In this document: positions 60,215 through 64,000 of the stretch, in pieces
How positions within the stretch are numbered: the first letter of the stretch is position 1
Layout of the letters: each line of letters starts with the position of its first letter
Source of the DNA: Gordius sp. MW1
Lineage: Eukaryota > Nematomorpha > Gordioida > Gordea > Gordiidae
DNA: 64,000 nt
Assembly: GCA_964036665.1 (NCBI GenBank)
Contig: OZ038526.1
Coordinates: 23,932,001-23,996,000 of the forward strand
Direction: 5' to 3'
Program-made: the position numbers and the translations under genes
Notes under the pieces: generated by a model
Seen by the model: the letters and a program-made list of their open reading frames with translations, nothing else
Database searches by the model: none
Told to the model about the DNA's origin: nothing

Positions 60215-60731
60215 CTTGCTTTAAACGTTTGCTATCTCGACGATGCCGCATTTTGTAACCGTGGAATAAATTTATTTAGCCATCCAAAAAAACCCAATTG
60301 ATTTCCCTGTTTTTAAATCTTTTTTAAATATAGAACGGAACTATTGGTAATAAAATATCTCTATTTATATTCCATTACAAAAATTCTAATTAAACTTTAA
60401 CTCTAAAAGTGTTACCCGCGCATCAGTCTTTTTATATCTTTAAAACAATTTTACTATTTATATTCGATTATTGCTTCTGTTTCCCTGATCCATTTTTCCA
60501 CTTAGATTTAAAATCGTATAAAGGTTATTATAAAGTTTTATTCAAAAAAATGTGAAATTTAATATTTACCATAAATCAGGTAGGATTTGTTTTCCTACCA
60601 GCATTATCATTTAAATTTTCAATCAAATACGTTTAAGATTTGATTTTTAAACTTACATCAAGCCTTGTGTAACTCAGTTTAAGACAGGAATGGGATTTTA
60701 GTCTAGTATCGTGCTCCGTTGATTACTTATT
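60215..60731. other. Unassigned AT-rich spacer
   Basis: No gene or bounded repeat seen. Confidence 0.4.
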
Positions 60732-60739
60732 ATCGAGTG

Positions 60740-60917
60740 CATGGGCGTAGCTAGCTTTGGAATTAGAGGGGGGCAATAATGATTTAAGGATGTTTAGGGA
60801 GGGGCAAAATGAACATTTTTTGGAATTTTAGCCATAATTTTAAAGAATTTCAACAATTTTTTGGATTTAGAGGGAGGCAGCTGCCCCTCCCTGCCCCCCC
60901 CCTTGGCTACGCCCATG
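60740..60917. mobile_element. CATGGGCGTAGCC-type MITE with perfect target duplication
   Basis: 178 bp from CATGGGCGTAGCTAGC to GGCTACGCCCATG, flanked by ATCGAGTG on both sides (60732-60739 and 60918-60925). This is the copy that fixes the element's true ends and its hAT-like 8-bp target. Confidence 0.92.
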
Positions 60918-61044
60918 ATCGAGTGCAATGATGGGCATTATAATAGATTTGTCGCTTACGTTGGTTGTGATTACGAGTGTCTTAAGGCCAATCCCAGCAA
61001 AATTTTAAAAATGCTGCTTCACACTTAGGGCCAGCTGGTTTTGT

Positions 61045-61198
61045 TACTCTAAAGCTGCTGGATCAGTTATACTAAAGAATTACCTTGTCCAAATTGTCTA
61101 ACTATAATAGACGAACATGGCGCGGGCTACCATTTACCCAGACCTGCTAATAAATTTAAATGTGCGATGCATAACAAAGCTCTGATGCCTCTTCTTTA
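61045..61198 (+). pseudogene. Possible Cys/His-rich coding remnant
   Basis: One frame reads TKELPCPNCLTII, DEHGAGYHLPRP and NKFKCAMHNKALM before a TAG at 61196, with paired Cys and His spacing that looks like a zinc-binding fold. No start, no clear splice sites and stops upstream in all frames near 61020. I do not recognise the family; chance is possible. Confidence 0.25.
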
Positions 61199-61383
61199 GC
61201 CGCTGGCAAATGGTCTATCCCTCAAATGGGATTTTACATGTATTATACCCTTTTGCCTACATTTTAAACACAACCTCCTTGCTATTGCAGAGACGTCTAA
61301 AACTGAAAAAATCTGCCCTTTTGTGGTATCCATTTTTCTTATTACCATCGCGGTTCATGCTCCGCCACCTTCGGTTAACAAGG

Positions 61384-61544
61384 CATGCAGGATTGGAATT
61401 AGAGGGGGGGGCAATAAGGATTTAGGGAGGTGCAAAATGAAGATTTTTGGATATTTTGGCCATAGTTTCCATGAATCTCAACAAATTTTTGGATTTAGAG
61501 GGGGCAGCCGCCCCTCCCTGGCCCCCCCCTTGGCTACGCCAATG
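61384..61544. mobile_element. CATGGGCGTAGCC-type MITE, left end worn
   Basis: CATGCAGGATTGGAATTAGA (core GGCGTAGC lost) to GGCTACGCCAATG. G and C arms present. No clean target duplication. Confidence 0.75.
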
Positions 61545-63806
61545 AAGCCGGCCATAAATTTTAGTAAAGAAAAATAAAAACTTTCCCTGAAATCATGTAT
61601 TCCATTTAAAATGTAATAACTCTATAGTTACCTTGGTCCACTTCAGATGATAATGATTTAAATTTTTTGTTTTATCAATATCACCTTTATCGTTTTATGT
61701 CCCCTTCGTCTTTAAACAATAAAAATTTTATTACTAATGTGACAAAATATATAAAAAATAGTAAAAAAATGTGATAAGACATTAAAATATTATACAATTC
61801 TAGGTGGACAATAAAGTTTATTTTCAATTTATACAATTAATCTGCAAATAATGTTCCTAATGTAAATTACCTCCATTTATACATAATAATAAAATTAAAA
61901 AATCCTATAAAGTGGTAAGAAATTTTAACACTCTTAATATAATTTGTGAGTATTACTATTTACTATTATGTTTTAGCTAAGTGATCCTAAGGCGTGTGTA
62001 AAAAGATTTGCAAACCACCGTATACCATGAAATAGGTGTTATGGCCTAGAGCTAGAGGTTTTAAAACGATCTACAAATGGTTTTTTTCCTCTGATAGGTT
62101 CAGGATATTAATTATATTTGAGCTAGATATTTGAGCGGGCATTTTGAGAAGGTCAAATGAATAAGTAAACACCTATGTGTAGATTAAACTACATAATGTT
62201 AGAATTAAAAAATTTAAATAATAATCAGATAACGACACTTTTTGATAAGAGTTAAGTGAAATATAATGACTTCGAGTTTAAATGAGTATCATTTCAATAG
62301 GCGACCTTAAATAACAAAATTGGAAAATTGTTTGGTTTAAGTTTTATATAAAAGGCACAAAATAACACCAACCACTGTATTTTAAACTCTTATATTAAAT
62401 CGGTAAGTGCGGAGCTGAAATATTTATAACACGTTTAAAAAACATTAGAATTTTATTTTTCATACTTTTCGTGGGATATTTATAATTATTAAAAGAAAAA
62501 AATTGAATTTTTTTTTTAAAATTAGTTAAAAAACAAAATATCAAAAAATGTTAAGTGCTTAAGTTAAGGCATAGCCTCGTTCAGGGGATAGATTAGCTTT
62601 TATGTTTTCACTTTTTTAATATTTAACATAATTTTTTAACTCAAACGCAAAGAATATTTGTTATAAATAACAGAATGCAAATGTAATATGCCTATTTAAT
62701 ACATAAGATTTTATATTAGTTTAGTTTATTATACATTCTGTTTTATATGATAAGTTAAAATTTTAAAACTAATTTTTGTTTTTAAACTTTTAAACATATT
62801 TAATGAATTAAGATACAAAGAAGAATGGCTATCACTAACCCCTCTCCGAATAGCCTCTGCCCTATTTTTTCTCTATGCAAGCAATTAAATAGTTATATAA
62901 TAAAAATCCCTTTATATGATAACTAAAATAGGGTTAAAGTTTATAAACAAAAATAATAAAGTTCTAAATATTTAATTTGTCAAGGACAACCCCAATAAAC
63001 CCTTCCCTCTATTTAGTTTTTTATTATTTTAAACAATTTAAAGATACAAATGATCCCGACTGTAAGACCTAACTTTGATAAATATATATGATGGGCCTCT
63101 TTTATAAAAATTATATGTTATTATAAAATAATTGCTTTTTAAAGATAATATACCATTCAATAGGGGCATGTTTTAATTAAAAATACTTTTTTATTCATCC
63201 AGGCAAGGTTCCTAAATTATTTTAATTATTTCTTTTTAAACGCTCCATAAAATCATAATGTTTATTTTAACCCTTTAAACTTACACATGCTATTATAATC
63301 CGATCAGCAACTAATTATATATCCTAACAATTGCATTTCTGTTTATAGTCATACATACATAAATTAAATTTATATTAATATTGTGGGAAAGGGGCTGAGG
63401 TTAAAGAAATGTTTATTTGATTAATAATAAGCAAAATTTTAAAAAGAAATTTTTTTTTTATGAATCAGTAAATATTTATATTATAAAATACCGAGCGTGT
63501 TAGTTTTGATCGCCATTTTTATATCTTTATTGTCACTTATTTTATCTTGAGTATAAAAATATAATGGGACGAGTGGAAAGTGTGCTTTTATCAACGTTCT
63601 GTTATACCTTAAAATAATACATTATGCCGAAATCTATATGGGAACATGTGAGTGTGTCAAAATAAGATATATAGTTGCTACCTATGGGTTAATTGGTATT
63701 AATTACTAAGCCGTAAAGTGTTCCTGAAGGTCATATTTGAAAAAAGATAGCTTAAATTTTATTATCTATTTTTGTGGTCCTAAAAGCGGCAAAAAAAATA
63801 ATTAAT
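61545..63806. other. Unassigned AT-rich sequence
   Basis: Over 2 kb at very high AT content with many stops. No supported feature. Confidence 0.4.
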
Positions 63807-64000
63807 ATGGACAAAACCTCGAATAAAGGCAATTATAATGTCACAAAAAAGATTTCTAATCATTTTTATAAGCAAAATCTTTATTGTTTAAATGCTGCAC
63901 TCAACATCAATTCTACGGGACGTTGGAATTATCTAGGTGGAGATAGTGATCATGTCCCAATATCTTTACGGACTTTTTTAATTATCACTCTGATTTTTGG
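63807..64000 (+). CDS. Open frame running off the window end, candidate first exon
   Basis: ATG at 63807 opens a frame that stays open for 64 codons to the end of the window, unusual in such AT-rich DNA. The peptide begins MDKTSNKGNYNVTKK, includes NSTGRWNYLGGDSDH and then turns hydrophobic (LRTFLIITLIFG), as at the start of a membrane segment. A membrane protein N-terminus is possible. A family such as the DHHC palmitoyltransferases crossed my mind because of the R-W-x3-G-G pattern before a membrane helix, but this is not supported by any diagnostic motif inside the window. Confidence 0.4.
   Translation, partial: MDKTSNKGNYNVTKKISNHFYKQNLYCLNAALNINSTGRWNYLGGDSDHVPISLRTFLIITLIF

Overview
This is an AT-rich stretch of an animal nuclear genome, most likely an invertebrate. 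The evidence is three intron-containing genes with canonical GT-AG splice sites, which I assembled exon by exon with every reading phase closing: a Rheb GTPase (plus strand, 8418-9462, 8 exons, 182 aa), the chromosomal passenger scaffold INCENP (minus strand, 30962-16195, 17 exons, 1168 aa) and the translational-type GTPase GTPBP1 (plus strand, 44837-57195, 10 exons, 628 aa). I cannot name the species. Rheb has five introns of only 32-41 nt, while the other two genes have introns up to 3.0 and 4.2 kb, so intron size is strongly bimodal.

Layout. 1-540: degraded LINE reverse-transcriptase tail. 560-2340: decayed Gypsy copy (plus) with a nested MITE. 3013-7016: more complete Gypsy element (minus) with 180-bp LTRs. 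8418-9462: Rheb. 11634-12934: hAT-type element with G tracts, carrying a nested piggyBac-type MITE. 14272-15794: hAT MITE duplicated in tandem, then a palindromic MITE. 16195-30962: INCENP, its introns carrying MITEs, a tRNA-derived SINE and a triplicated repeat. 32511-37891: second Gypsy element (minus) with 106-bp LTRs and a 1.1-kb internal tandem duplication. 38383-42455: MULE-like palindrome, LINE fragment, tandem repeats and a hAT element. 44507-57195: GTPBP1, preceded by a MITE that ends 50 bp before the start codon. 57.2-64 kb: repeat-rich intergenic DNA, a 1-kb hAT element and, at the very end, an open reading frame that leaves the window.

The three genes do not form a pathway with one another: Rheb acts in TOR signalling, INCENP in chromosome segregation with Aurora B, and GTPBP1 in translation and mRNA surveillance. 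Most of the rest is transposon-derived. At least nine non-autonomous families can be separated by terminal repeats and target duplications (8-bp hAT, TA, TTAA, TAA and 9-bp classes). Several insertions record history: a hAT-driven direct duplication, nested insertions, and a Gypsy copy flanked by an unusually long direct repeat. I saw no CRISPR array, rRNA, free-standing tRNA gene or prokaryote-like operon.
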